Part shown: positions 23,058 to 33,105 of the stretch, piece after piece | Position numbering within the stretch: the first letter of the stretch is position 1 | Layout: each line of letters opens with the position of its first letter | DNA from: CAZTYW01 sp964617695 | Lineage (GTDB): Bacteria; Chloroflexota; Dehalococcoidia; UBA2247; RBG-13-53-26 | Assembly (NCBI GenBank): GCA_964617695.1 | Contig: CAZTYW010000004.1 | Span: 1-58,676 of the forward strand | Reading direction: 5' to 3' | DNA length: 58,676 bases | Position numbers and translations under genes: made by a program | Notes under the pieces: model-generated | The model's input: only the letters and a program-made list of their open reading frames with translations | What the model was told of the DNA's origin: nothing | Database searches by the model: none

Positions 23058-26000
23058 TCCTCAGCCCCTTGTTGCGAAACCTGATCCGCTTCCAGATGTA
23101 AGACGAACCTGCGACCATCCCCATTACGACAAGAAGCCCAGCAGCCACACCTACCATAGCAGAACCCTTCTTCACTTCGAAGGTCACGGCAGTGTAGATA
23201 CCCCTGCCGCATTCATCCAGTGAGCGGACCACCAACTCATGTTCCCCGCGACCGATAGACAGAGTGACATCATTATCGTTAGTCCGGATTAGCTCGGCAT
23301 TGTCGACGAATATCTGGTTGAATGTCCCGGCAGATACTCCCTCCAGGGTTATTCTCACCGGGGATGTTACAACGTCGCCCTCGACCGGAGACGTAATCCG
23401 GAGATTGTTAGCTACGTCCAGAAAGTAAAACTCGCCGCCGAACCCCACCACGCCGAACTCGGTGTTGCCCCCGATGTCCACAAACTCTGCGCCGAATATC
23501 TGAAAATCAGCGACTACCCTTTCATCAACGATATCGACAACCATCAACTTCAGTTCTTTCTTTGCCGGCTCGCCTGGTTGAGTCTCGCCGGTATCCACAG
23601 TCATCAGCATTAGCAGGGCCAGCTCCGCCGTGCCATCAGCATTGAAATCGCCGACTTCCTCGATAAGAAGCCCAGGATGCCAGCGATGCTCCCACGTCAC
23701 ACGTTCGTCAATCTCCTCGAGCACAATCTCAGTCAGCAACTCGTCCTGGGCCACGTCGTATACGGCCACCCTGGCTCCAGGCTGGTCGTGGAGAAACTTG
23801 ATTAGAGCAAGCTCAGGCGTCCCATCCCCGTTCACGTCTGATATTGCAGCAGCAGGTCTAACCTGCCTCAAACCCATGTTGTCGAACATCCAGCCTTCCC
23901 TGAACTCGTCGAACTGCCACAAGGCACTCCCGTCGTGACCGCTGATAACTTCCACGCCTGGCCACTCGAAACCTTCACGCCATTTCCAGCACAAAAGGTG
24001 ATCGGCATAACCATCACCGTTGAAATCAGCACAGGACAGGTCCAGACTCTGTTCGCCCCCACCCAGTTGCGCCTGCCCTTCCATCAGCACGTCCCCAGTG
24101 ACCGGCGAGACTACAGTCCACACAGTAGAACCGTCCTGGAAATGCCTCGGGAACGACACCTCACTGATGGTATCGCCATCGATGTCGTCCACCAGAGTGA
24201 CCTGCCCGGGGTCGGTGCCTGAGCCTGACGTAGAATCAAATATGACTCGAGCCTCGACAGCTCCGGTGGTGAATTCGAGCTTGCCGCCCTGCCATACGCT
24301 CACTCGGGTGTGTATCGACCCCCAATTGAATGTCAGCAGGTCACCTATATCGTCGCCGTTCAGGTCGCCAACCAATCTATGTTGGGTGTCCCCCTCGACT
24401 GCCAGGTCAAAGGCGTCAGGCTGGACGCGAAGGAAGGGGTCCTCATATACCCACCAGTTGTACATGTACGTCTTGGTCCACATCAGCTCGCCCACCGAGC
24501 TGATGATGAATACGTCTTGTGGGCAACCTACCACCACACCAGTTTCCCCCTGCAAGCTGATGGTATCCAGGGATACGATTTTCTTGTTGATCCTCCGCGA
24601 GTCCCTGGCGCTATCCAGGTACTGCCCCAGGCTGTTGAGCCAATTGGGATCCTCCAGCCAGCCTGGATCGTACTCTCCGCCCAGGGTCAAGACTTGACTC
24701 ACAAAGTCGTCCACCAACCCCTTCAGATACGTCCTGTCGTCCAGCCCCGGGTAAACGTCATAGTAAGCGTCGTGAACACGTTTCTGCAGCGTCGCATTCA
24801 CCAACGCCTCAAAATCTTGCGGCGAAGAGTCCCTGGCCTGGTACAGCTGATCGTACATGCCATAGTAGGTCTCAACTACCACCGGCTGGTCCAGCAAGAC
24901 TGAGCCATCACTGCCGCTGAATGCCAGTATTCTGAAGCCCTCCCCATACTGCCCCTCCGACCTTGGCTGGACATAGCCAACGATGTCCTGCTTGCCATCC
25001 CCGTTCAGGTCGGGGCCTATCAGGATGTTGGTTATGCCCTCCACATCGTCCAGGTCTTCATAAGGCATCTCATAGGACCAGGCCTTGCTGCGTGTCCCTC
25101 CGTCTACCACGTACAGCACTCTGGCACCGAACTTGCCCCACTGAGACAACTGCTGCTTCGACCAGATGAGGAGGTCTACGGTATCGTCGCCGGTGAACTC
25201 ACCCTTCTCCACTGCAACGTCGCCCACCCGCGGATAGTGCCACAGCACTTCTCCCACCGACGAGACACACAGCAGGTCTTCTTCATTCGAAACAACGACA
25301 AAGCAATCCTCGGCGTATGCCTTTGTCCAACAACTGCTATCCCCATAGGTCGCGGCAGAGACCACTTGCAGAGTGCCTACCGTTTCATTGTCCTCGACAG
25401 CCGCCAACTGGACGTCCACAGTGGCGCCGGACTTGGCTTGAGGCAACAGGATGAGTTGCTGTCCATCGAGGGAAGCAGTCTCGATCCGGGCCACCCTCTC
25501 CAAAGCAACCCCCATATCTTCCCAGATTGTCTCGCCCGAGTCTGTATCGATCATAAACAGGCCCGAGTTCAACGAACTGACACCGTTGCCTCCGCGCTGG
25601 CCAGTATAGGTCGAGACCAGGACATCGCTAACATGGTCGTCATTGACGTCTTCTACCAGCAGCAGCCTGAGATTGAAGAAGTTTGCGTCCCCCGGGCTGG
25701 TGGGCAGCTTTTTCTTGTTCCTGTAGTACTGATACAGCAGGCTGGCGCTGTGCTGAACAAGAGGAGTGGACTCCCAATCGCAAGCCCCATCTTCAAGATT
25801 GATCAGGCGCACCTTGCCGTCCTCACAACTCACCAGCACCTTGTGTATGTCATCGACCTCGACCGGCACGATGTCCCACACCGACCTGTCGATGGTACCC
25901 CAATTGTTGCCCTTGTCGTCGAACACAATGCATTCCTCTGCCACCTTCTTCTGCCATATCACACTTCCGTCCGCCGCACTCAGGGCATACATGAAGCCAG

Positions 26001-26655
26001 CCTGGGCTCCTACGACAAGGTCTTCTACACCGTCACCATCCACGTCAGGCACAGCGCTCACCCGCCACAGGTTGTCCTGAGCATCGAAGCTCCACACCTG
26101 CTCACCGGTTTCCCCGTCGAGCAGGTAGACACGATAGCCCGACGTAGCTACTACGTCCTCATGATCATCAGAGTTCGCATCGGCTATAGACTCAACGTCA
26201 AAGGTGGCGGTTTCTATCTCAGTCCACAGGATGTTCTCAAGAAAGGCATCTTGCTTGGGGGCGAATTGCCAGATCTTGTCACCAGTGGCGACATCGTAAC
26301 AACGAATATTCGGGAAACAGGTGTCATCGATGGCCACAACCGCTTCCTGCTGGCCATCTCCCGTTACGTCTGCCAGTAGAGTTATGTCAGCGATAGCCCC
26401 CGGTGCTGCAATAAACCGCTGCAACTGACCCTCGCAAATCGCATACAAACCCTTTGACGTCCCCAGCAGCACAACTTGCTGTCCGGCTGAATCCATCACC
26501 ACGATATCCGTGCCAATGTCACCACTCAATCCTATCTGAACGAAGTCAACCGAGGGCTCCACCTCGTCGGGGGCATAGGACTCCGCGGCTAGCAGGCTAC
26601 CTGCAGCGAAAGGCATCAGTGAGGTCATCAGCCCCACCGGCACGCTGATCACCAG
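23047..26655 (-). CDS. Giant membrane-anchored FG-GAP/VCBS propeller protein (N-terminus lost in gap)
   Basis: At least 1,203 residues are visible; the N-terminus falls in the gap at 26656. The first residues (VISVPVGLMTSLMPFAAGSLLAAES) look like the end of a signal peptide. About ten calcium-type DxDxDG loops of FG-GAP repeats follow, for example DVTGDGQQE, DVDGDGVEDLVVG, DLNGDGKQDIVG, DFNGDGYAD and DVNGDGTPELAL, mixed with PQQ-like blade motifs (GEQVWSF, GSVIWQK). Near the C-terminus is an Ig-like stretch, then one membrane span (VAAGLLVVMGMVAGSSYIW) and a basic tail. So it is an outward-facing beta-propeller ectodomain anchored by its end. It overlaps the ABC ATPase gene, which suggests that it is the receptor or cargo-handling part of that exporter. 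Function unknown. Confidence 0.85.
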   Translation of the reverse strand: MVISVPVGLMTSLMPFAAGSLLAAESYAPDEVEPSVDFVQIGLSGDIGTDIVVMDSAGQQVVLLGTSKGLYAICEGQLQRFIAAPGAIADITLLADVTGDGQQEAVVAIDDTCFPNIRCYDVATGDKIWQFAPKQDAFLENILWTEIETATFDVESIADANSDDHEDVVATSGYRVYLLDGETGEQVWSFDAQDNLWRVSAVPDVDGDGVEDLVVGAQAGFMYALSAADGSVIWQKKVAEECIVFDDKGNNWGTIDRSVWDIVPVEVDDIHKVLVSCEDGKVRLINLEDGACDWESTPLVQHSASLLYQYYRNKKKLPTSPGDANFFNLRLLLVEDVNDDHVSDVLVSTYTGQRGGNGVSSLNSGLFMIDTDSGETIWEDMGVALERVARIETASLDGQQLILLPQAKSGATVDVQLAAVEDNETVGTLQVVSAATYGDSSCWTKAYAEDCFVVVSNEEDLLCVSSVGEVLWHYPRVGDVAVEKGEFTGDDTVDLLIWSKQQLSQWGKFGARVLYVVDGGTRSKAWSYEMPYEDLDDVEGITNILIGPDLNGDGKQDIVGYVQPRSEGQYGEGFRILAFSGSDGSVLLDQPVVVETYYGMYDQLYQARDSSPQDFEALVNATLQKRVHDAYYDVYPGLDDRTYLKGLVDDFVSQVLTLGGEYDPGWLEDPNWLNSLGQYLDSARDSRRINKKIVSLDTISLQGETGVVVGCPQDVFIISSVGELMWTKTYMYNWWVYEDPFLRVQPDAFDLAVEGDTQHRLVGDLNGDDIGDLLTFNWGSIHTRVSVWQGGKLEFTTGAVEARVIFDSTSGSGTDPGQVTLVDDIDGDTISEVSFPRHFQDGSTVWTVVSPVTGDVLMEGQAQLGGGEQSLDLSCADFNGDGYADHLLCWKWREGFEWPGVEVISGHDGSALWQFDEFREGWMFDNMGLRQVRPAAAISDVNGDGTPELALIKFLHDQPGARVAVYDVAQDELLTEIVLEEIDERVTWEHRWHPGLLIEEVGDFNADGTAELALLMLMTVDTGETQPGEPAKKELKLMVVDIVDERVVADFQIFGAEFVDIGGNTEFGVVGFGGEFYFLDVANNLRITSPVEGDVVTSPVRITLEGVSAGTFNQIFVDNAELIRTNDNDVTLSIGRGEHELVVRSLDECGRGIYTAVTFEVKKGSAMVGVAAGLLVVMGMVAGSSYIWKRIRFRNKGLRNVR

Positions 26656-26755
26656 NNNNNNNNNNNNNNNNNNNNNNNNNNNNNNNNNNNNNNNNNNNNN
26701 NNNNNNNNNNNNNNNNNNNNNNNNNNNNNNNNNNNNNNNNNNNNNNNNNNNNNNN
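26656..26755. other. Assembly gap (100 N)
   Basis: A run of exactly 100 N separates the N-terminal end of the propeller gene and the uvrD/pcrA start. The flanks share no repeated end. The round number suggests an estimated or default gap; the promoter region of both divergent genes lies inside. Confidence 0.98.
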
Positions 26756-26795
26756 CCCCCCTCTGGCGATGCTATAATGTGCCGTGGAGCCTGCA

Positions 26796-28952
26796 ATGGA
26801 CATTCTGGATGGGCTCAACCCCCGCCAAAGAGAAGCCGTCGAGACTATTGAGGGACCACTGCTGATCCTGGCCGGCCCTGGAAGTGGCAAGACCAGGGTC
26901 ATTACGCACAGGATCGCCTACTTGGTCAAGGTGTGGCAGATCAACCCCCGGCGGATCATGGCAGTTACCTTCACCAACAAGGCGGCCAGAGAGATGAGGG
27001 AGCGTCTGCACCACCTCCTCGGGCAGTCCTTGAAGGAATTGACCGTAGGTACTTTCCACGCCATCTGTGCCTCTATCTTGCGTCGAGACGGTAAGAGCGT
27101 GGGAATAGACCCCAGGTTTGTCATCTATGACGATGAGGACCAGATTGCCCTGATAAAACAGACCCTTCAAGAAATGAACCTGGACCCGAAGAGATATCCC
27201 GTCAAAGCCTTTCACGCAGCCATCCGTCAAGCCAAGAGCCACCTTGTCCCGCCGGAAGCCTACGGTGATCACGTCAGCAACTATTTTGACGAGTTGGCCC
27301 AAAGGGTCTACCAGCGCTACCAGGCACTCCTCGCCCAGAACCATGCGCTGGACTTCGACGATCTTATCATGGGCACCTATCGGCTTTTACAGGACAGTCC
27401 GGCGGTCCTATCGAAGCACCAGTCGCGCTACGTGCACTTGCTGGTCGATGAATTCCAGGATACGAACATGGGCCAATACGCGCTGGTGAGGCAGGTGGCA
27501 GGGAAACACCGCAATATCTGCGTGGTGGGAGACCCTGACCAGTCCATCTACTCCTGGAGGTACGCTGACCTGCGCAACATCCTCAGTTTTGAGAAGGACT
27601 ACCCGGAGGCAACAGTGGTGTACCTCGACCAGAGCTATCGCTCTACCAGGAACATCCTGGAAGCTGCGCACAAAGTCATTTCTGTGAATAGGGACCGCAA
27701 AGAGAACGATCTGTGGACGGACAATGAAATTGGCCCGCCTGTAAAGATGGTAAAGACTTTGGATGAGACGCATGAAGCCCAGTTTGTAGTAAGCGAGGTC
27801 CAGCGCCTGCTGGACCAAGGTGAGGTGACCCCGGCACATTGCGCCGTGATGTACCGCACCAACGCCCAATCCAGGGCCATGGAGGAAGCCTTCGTCCGGT
27901 ACGGAATGCCCTACCAACTGGTCGGCGGCGTGCGTTTCTATGAACGCCGCGAGATCAAGGATGTCATCGCATACCTCAAGCTCATTCATAACCCTCGGGA
28001 CGGCATTAGCTTGGCCAGGATAGTCAACACTCCTGCACGAGGCATCGGGCAAAGAACCTTGAATCAGCTATTCGACTGGGCGAAGGACCTTGGCATCACG
28101 CCCTACGCCGCCCTGAGGAAGCTGGTTGACGAGAAGCCGTCCTTGCTCATTGCCAGCCGATCACAACGCGCTCTCACCGACTTTTACCATCTGATCGAGG
28201 AACTGATCAGAGAAAGCCAGTATGTAAGCGTTTCCGACCTTATTGAGTCCATGCTACAGAAGACCGGATACAGAGACTACCTGCTGGAATTGGATGACGG
28301 GGAGGAGCGCTGGGACAATATTCTGGAGTTGCTCGGGATTGCCAGAGAAAACGATAACCTCAACCCTGCTGAAAGCCTGGCTTCGTTCCTGGAGGGAGTG
28401 ACCCTGTTCTCTGAGGCCGACGAACTGGACGAGAAGAAGGATGCGGTGACGCTTATTACATTGCATCAAGCCAAGGGCCTGGAATTTCCCGTGGTCTTCG
28501 TCGTCGGGATGGAGGAAGGCGTCCTGCCTCACTTCAAGTCCTACGATGATCCGGCTCAGATGGAAGAAGAGCGCCGCCTGTGCTACGTTGGAATGACTCG
28601 GGCAAAGACTCGCCTCTACCTCGTCAACGCCCTGCGTCGCAGACTGTTAGGAGGAACCAGTGCCAACCCCCCATCCCGCTTTCTCTGCGATATTCCGCCA
28701 GGGTTAACCGAGGGAGCAGGTCTGTTCGAAGAGCCGGAACTGTTGCCCTTTGCCAGTCCCGTCCCGATCGCCTTGGAGGCCGGCGATTGCGTCCGGCATA
28801 ACAAGTTCGGAGAAGGAGTCGTGGTTAGCTGCACCTCCACCCGGGACGATCAGGAGATCGTGGTTGCCTTCGAAAGAGTGGGAGTGAAGAGGCTTCTGTT
28901 GAGCCTGGCCCCTCTGGAGAAGATAGGTGACCGCGGCCTACAATACGACTGA
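26796..28952 (+). CDS. pcrA: UvrD/PcrA-type ATP-dependent DNA helicase
   Basis: This superfamily 1A 3'-5' helicase acts in repair and removal of stalled complexes. ATG at 26796 follows GGAG by six bases (718 residues); a GTG at 26784 is the alternative. Motif Ia/Walker A is AGPGSGKTR (residues 26-34), motif II is VDEFQDTN, and motif III (GDPDQSIYSWR), motif IV (YRSTRNI), motif V (ITLHQAKGLEFPVVF) and motif VI (CYVGMTRAKTRLYL) follow. The last 60 residues carry the PcrA-type C-terminal tudor-like domain (VRHNKFGEGVVV). It converges on the next gene with 15 bases of overlap. Confidence 0.95.
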   Translation: MDILDGLNPRQREAVETIEGPLLILAGPGSGKTRVITHRIAYLVKVWQINPRRIMAVTFTNKAAREMRERLHHLLGQSLKELTVGTFHAICASILRRDGKSVGIDPRFVIYDDEDQIALIKQTLQEMNLDPKRYPVKAFHAAIRQAKSHLVPPEAYGDHVSNYFDELAQRVYQRYQALLAQNHALDFDDLIMGTYRLLQDSPAVLSKHQSRYVHLLVDEFQDTNMGQYALVRQVAGKHRNICVVGDPDQSIYSWRYADLRNILSFEKDYPEATVVYLDQSYRSTRNILEAAHKVISVNRDRKENDLWTDNEIGPPVKMVKTLDETHEAQFVVSEVQRLLDQGEVTPAHCAVMYRTNAQSRAMEEAFVRYGMPYQLVGGVRFYERREIKDVIAYLKLIHNPRDGISLARIVNTPARGIGQRTLNQLFDWAKDLGITPYAALRKLVDEKPSLLIASRSQRALTDFYHLIEELIRESQYVSVSDLIESMLQKTGYRDYLLELDDGEERWDNILELLGIARENDNLNPAESLASFLEGVTLFSEADELDEKKDAVTLITLHQAKGLEFPVVFVVGMEEGVLPHFKSYDDPAQMEEERRLCYVGMTRAKTRLYLVNALRRRLLGGTSANPPSRFLCDIPPGLTEGAGLFEEPELLPFASPVPIALEAGDCVRHNKFGEGVVVSCTSTRDDQEIVVAFERVGVKRLLLSLAPLEKIGDRGLQYD

Positions 28953-29699
28953 TGGTTCCTGGACTCGAATTGCGCCAGCCTTCTTCCGTCTGGACCTCAG
29001 GGACCACTGGCGCTGTAACCACTGCAGGGCCTTCTTGGTGTCACTGGCGACCCTGGCTTTGTCACAATGATCAAGGCGATACTTGAACAACCAGTATACG
29101 AATTCCTTCTGTTCACACAGAGTCATGGAATTGCCAACCGGATTCCCTTTCTCCTGCCTGAACCAGCCTAGTAGAGTCGCCAGATCGGCACCATACACAC
29201 GGTGGTAAGCTTCCTGCTGGACCAGGCCATCCTGGCAGTTGACAAAACACTTGCGCTCTCGGTAGATCTCTTCCTCAACCACCGCCACCAGGGCCTCCTC
29301 CACTGTGACTCCGTACAGGTAATTCAGGTAAGCTCGATACTTGGCCTCACCGATGAGCCGTTTGAACTCCTTCTGGGGGAGATCGATCGGAGGAACGCCG
29401 AAGAAGAGCAGATCAGCCTTCTCGTCCTCGGAGAAGGCTCCGTCTATCTCTAAGCAGAGCCGCTCTGCCAGCAACAGCCAGTCAAAGGCCTCGTTGCCGA
29501 TGAGATACCTGTAGTGTTGCCCCCGATGGACTTCTTCACCGCTGCTCCACAAGCCTATGGCCTCCAGCAGCGCAGTATACCAGTGCTTTCCGTCAGCAAC
29601 AGCCTGCCTCAGCTGCCGAATGGCTTCCAGGTCAGCGTGGCACAGGCTCAAAACATCTTCCGACATAACTTTTGATTTTAGCACAAACTGCCCCGACAT
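28938..29699 (-). CDS. Hypothetical soluble protein
   Basis: I do not recognise this family. The protein has about 253 residues, no signal peptide and no membrane segment, and is rich in acidic and aromatic helices (for example HYRYLIGNEAFDWLLLAERLC and KAYLNYLYG-like stretches). The C-terminal end is basic. ATG at 29699 or ATG at 29666 could be the start; neither has a strong ribosome site. Its 3' end overlaps the helicase stop on the other strand. The long, coding-like open frame and codon use similar to the neighbours argue that it is real. Confidence 0.7.
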   Translation of the reverse strand: MSGQFVLKSKVMSEDVLSLCHADLEAIRQLRQAVADGKHWYTALLEAIGLWSSGEEVHRGQHYRYLIGNEAFDWLLLAERLCLEIDGAFSEDEKADLLFFGVPPIDLPQKEFKRLIGEAKYRAYLNYLYGVTVEEALVAVVEEEIYRERKCFVNCQDGLVQQEAYHRVYGADLATLLGWFRQEKGNPVGNSMTLCEQKEFVYWLFKYRLDHCDKARVASDTKKALQWLQRQWSLRSRRKKAGAIRVQEPSVVL

Positions 29700-29924
29700 T
29701 GCCAAGCTAGCCCCACCGATTTCACATTGCTCAATACAGCCGCCACAACCAGGACCGGTGACTCAAACGGTAACCCTCGGCAGTGAGACTGTTGCCTGCT
29801 GGATTCACCCAGGCGGCGTACTGCAGCGCAAGAGACCAGGCAAAGTCGTTCCTGGATTTCATGGGAAGGACAACTGCGGCTCAGCTTTGACGCGCTGCGA
29901 GGGCAAGGTCTGCTGTGTTACGCT

Positions 29925-32365
29925 TCAGTTCGACTTCCGTCGACCAGCCCTTCGCGCACAGATGTAGCCTGTGGTCCAGCACAGGCCAAGTATTGTGCAG
30001 CCTGCGGTGACATTGCTTGCCCCCGTTTCGGATGGCGGGCGAAGCCAAGCAGCACAATCGCCCAGACTGAATTGTCTGGCGGTAATGTAGCCAGCTTTGG
30101 TCTCGGTGTGTGAACCACCGGGCCCAGTTACCGTGAGGGACACCGTGTGCTGGCCTGCGACCTTATATGTATGCTTGGGGTTACGCTCCCAGCTGTCCAC
30201 GGTGCCATCGCCATCGAAGTCCCATCGCCACGTGGTTATGACCCCGGTACACTGCTCAGTAAAACGGACGGTATAAGGCACGTACAAAAGGGTCGTGCGA
30301 GCCTCGAAGTCGGCTACAGGCGCCTCGGGTTCTGGGGAGGCTGTGAATGATGTCTCAACCGAATAGTCAGACCACTCCCCGTGGTTGTCCCGATGCCTGA
30401 CCCGCCAGTAGTAGGTACCGCCATACTCCAGCGCTGCTGCCGGGACCGTCATCGTAACCAGCTCCCAGGTCACGATCCCGCTATCGAACACAGGAGTGGC
30501 GTAGTTGCCTGAAGTAGCAGTCACCTGCCACTGTGAAGCAGCATGGGTATCGTCGCTCTCCGCATCCGAGAAAGCAGAAGACCGCAATGTGGCGGTAACG
30601 GGAACCCACGTGGCCCCATCGCTCGGGCAGGCATTGGCAGGCTGATTGGGAGCCAAAGGAACAGTTGTGAAGCAGGTCTCCGGCGAATAGTCCGACCATG
30701 CCCCGTGGTTGTCCTGGTACCTCACCCTCCAGTAGTACGTGGTGCCATAGTCGAGTGCATCGGCAGCTACGGCCCGGCTGGTCAAGTTTGCGGCATCCCT
30801 GCCACTGTCAAAGACAGGGTTGGAGTAGTCCCCAGCTACAGCAGCCACCTGCCACTGGGAGGCAGCATGAGTGTCATCGCTATCTGGGTCCTCGAAGTCG
30901 GATGACTCTAGAATTGCCGCAAGGCTCTGGTCTTCGTCTCCGTCCGTTGGGAACACATTGGAGGGCTGGTGCGGCGGATTGCTCAGCCGCAGTAGCCAGA
31001 CGTCAGCACCACCGGCTCCGTAGGATGATGTTGCACCGGCCAACACATACCCGCCATCTCCTGCCTGCTTCACTGAGCGGAAGCAATCAGAACCCGAACC
31101 GCCGATGACCTTGTCCCACTGTTTCTTTCCGGCGAAATCCGTCCGAATGACCCAACCGTCAGGCCCAGTCATATCGTAAGAGGAGGTCTTACCAGCGACT
31201 ATGAATCCTTCATCGCCGGTCTGACAGACCGAGAACCCCCAATCAAGCGCTGTCCCTCCAAAGGTCCTGTGCCAGACTTCATTCCCCTCGAAATCGGTCT
31301 TTATCAAGTATAAGTCACTGCCACCCGCGCCGATGGAGTACGTTCGCCCTACAATGATATACCCGCCGTCAGATGTCCTTTGAACCGAGTGGGCCTCGTC
31401 CTGCAGTTCGCCACCAAAGGTCCTTTCCCACACTACGTCACCGTCGGAATCCGTCCTTATCAGCCAGGCATCACTGCTGCCTGCCCCCGAAGAAAACGTT
31501 TGGCCCGCAATGACATACCCGCCAACCGTTTCTTGCACCGAATACCCAAGATCAGCTTCCGTTCCACCGATGGNNNNNNNNNNNNNNNNNNNNNNNNNNN
31601 NNNNNNNNNNNNNNNNNNNNNNNNNNNNNNNNNNNNNNNNNNNNNNNNNNNNNNNNNNNNNNNNNNNNNNNNNCCGCCAACCGTTTCTTGCACCGAATAC
31701 CCAAGATCAGCTTCCGTTCCACCGATGGTGGCGTCCCACTCCCAAGTTCCACCCGAATCCGTCTTTATCAGCCACGCATCACAGTTGCCGGCCCCAGAAG
31801 AGAACGTGTATCCGACGATTATGTAGCCCCCGTCAGACGCCTGCTGCACCGAGTAACCCCCATCCGCCTCCGTCCCCCCGAACGTGGCGCCCCATTCCAT
31901 ACTCCCACCAGAATCCGTCTTTATAAGCCACGCATCGCAGTCGCCCGCCCCAGAGGAAAACGTGTAGCCGACGATTATGTAACCCCCGTCAGACGTCTGC
32001 TGCACCGAGTAACCTCCATCCGCCTCCGCCCCCCCAAAGGTGGTGTCCCACACGTAATTGCCATCGGAATCTGTCTTTAGAAGGTAAACGTCGTAACCTG
32101 TGGGTTCCGAATACGTACGACCCGTGATTATGTAGCCGCCGCCCGATGGTGTCTGCACTACCGAGTGGCCTTCGTCAGTGTAGAGACTACCAAAACACTC
32201 GTACCACTCGACACCCGTCTCAGGACTGGCGATAGCTACATCTGGATGTCGACCCGGCCCGAGGCAGAGTGCCATAGCCAGCACTGCAAGCGCCATGCTC
32301 GCCGCGACCAGCCTGGTGCGCCATCTGCCAAACGCGCTCATCTGGTACCGCACCGTCATTCCCAT
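29925..32365 (-). CDS. Secreted propeller/Ig/PKD surface protein, interrupted by an assembly gap
   Basis: As printed the gene is split by 100 N and the halves are in different frames (29925-31573 and 31674-32365). Removing the gap and one copy of a duplicated 55-base end (155 bases) restores a single frame of 761 residues. In that form it has a signal peptide (VAASMALAVLAMALCLG), exactly seven repeats of about 52 residues with the pattern GG-x-D-x-x-x-SVQQT-x-DGGYIIVG...WLIKTD, two matching Ig/Fn3-like modules (SDDTHAASQWQV...TYYWRVR), a PKD domain (RWDFDGDGTVDSWERNPKHTY) and a final hydrophobic span with a basic tail (ARRAGRRK). Seven repeats suggest a seven-bladed propeller on the cell surface. 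Ligand unknown. Confidence 0.85.
31519..31728. repeat. 55-base identical ends flanking the second assembly gap (31574-31673)
   Basis: Bases 31519-31573 and 31674-31728 are identical and abut the two sides of a 100-N run. That is what two contigs overlapping by one assembler k-mer look like. The underlying DNA encodes a propeller blade (IGGTEADLGYSVQETVGG), a repeat that would confuse assembly. Confidence 0.9.
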
Positions 32366-32651
32366 GTCGAAGCAAAAGAGCCAGGATTCGCTGGAAAACA
32401 GCCCTACGGTAGCATAGCGCCCGCATCAACTGTGCGGTGAGTTCAGTTAGTATCACAGGAGTGCTACGAAAGTATGAGGAAGGACGGCCAACGGGCTCAG
32501 CAGGAGCTAGTCTACCCACCAGGATGCCAGGTCAAGGCGAATACGTCAGCTTGACACGCAGGACAGACGTCACCGGGCCGCCTGCGCCAACCTACAGCAG
32601 AGAGCAATCTACACGTGCCAGAGGGCACAGACACGCCAAGCAGCCCCGGCA

Positions 32652-33023
32652 TCATTGGCCATCTGCCGTGTCAGAGGCACCAGGCGAGTTCGGCGACCAC
32701 TGCGCGTGCACTCTTCGCAGCTCCTCGACCCAGAAGGCCCGCTTCTCCTCGTTGTTCTCCCCGCTGAACTTGCCTAGCTTACGCGCCCCCCTGAAAAAGC
32801 CTTCTCCCGGCACGCCAGTATCCTTGCGTACCACGACTGAGCCCAGCATGGGACGGGCCTGCTCGGCCTCACCGGTGCAGATCTCAGCAAGCAGGCGGCC
32901 CATTTCCCTTCGCCCTCGCCCGGTGCTCAGATCAACGCCGGCTATTGAGGCTACCTCACCGTAGCAGACCAGGGTACCAGCTTCCGCCACCCGCCTCAGA
33001 GCCTCATAAAGAACCTGATGCAT
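32652..33023 (-). CDS. Small winged-helix protein resembling the MGMT/ATL DNA-binding fold
   Basis: This protein has about 123 residues from ATG 33023; the open frame continues upstream into the DUF72 gene and that part is not used. The segment LYEALRRVAEAGTLVCYGEVASIAGVD followed by RREMGRLLAEI resembles the helix-turn-helix of alkyltransferase-like proteins, but the PCHR alkyl-acceptor motif is absent. The second half (RPMLGSVVVRKDTGVPGEGFF) is conserved-looking but not assignable. It follows the DUF72 gene by about 80 bases. DNA binding is an inference. Confidence 0.6.
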   Translation of the reverse strand: MHQVLYEALRRVAEAGTLVCYGEVASIAGVDLSTGRGRREMGRLLAEICTGEAEQARPMLGSVVVRKDTGVPGEGFFRGARKLGKFSGENNEEKRAFWVEELRRVHAQWSPNSPGASDTADGQ

Positions 33024-33105
33024 GTCGACTACCAGTCCAACTCCGGCCAACGGCGCCCTCCAGCAGCCAAGCGCGACGTATACATTTACGGCAGAAGGAC
33101 GGCGC

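Noticed and set aside
24310..26379. Long open frames on the plus strand opposite the FG-GAP gene (including one of 380 codons)
   Set aside because: They lie wholly within a clear coding sequence on the other strand, have no recognisable domains and reflect GC-biased codon use.
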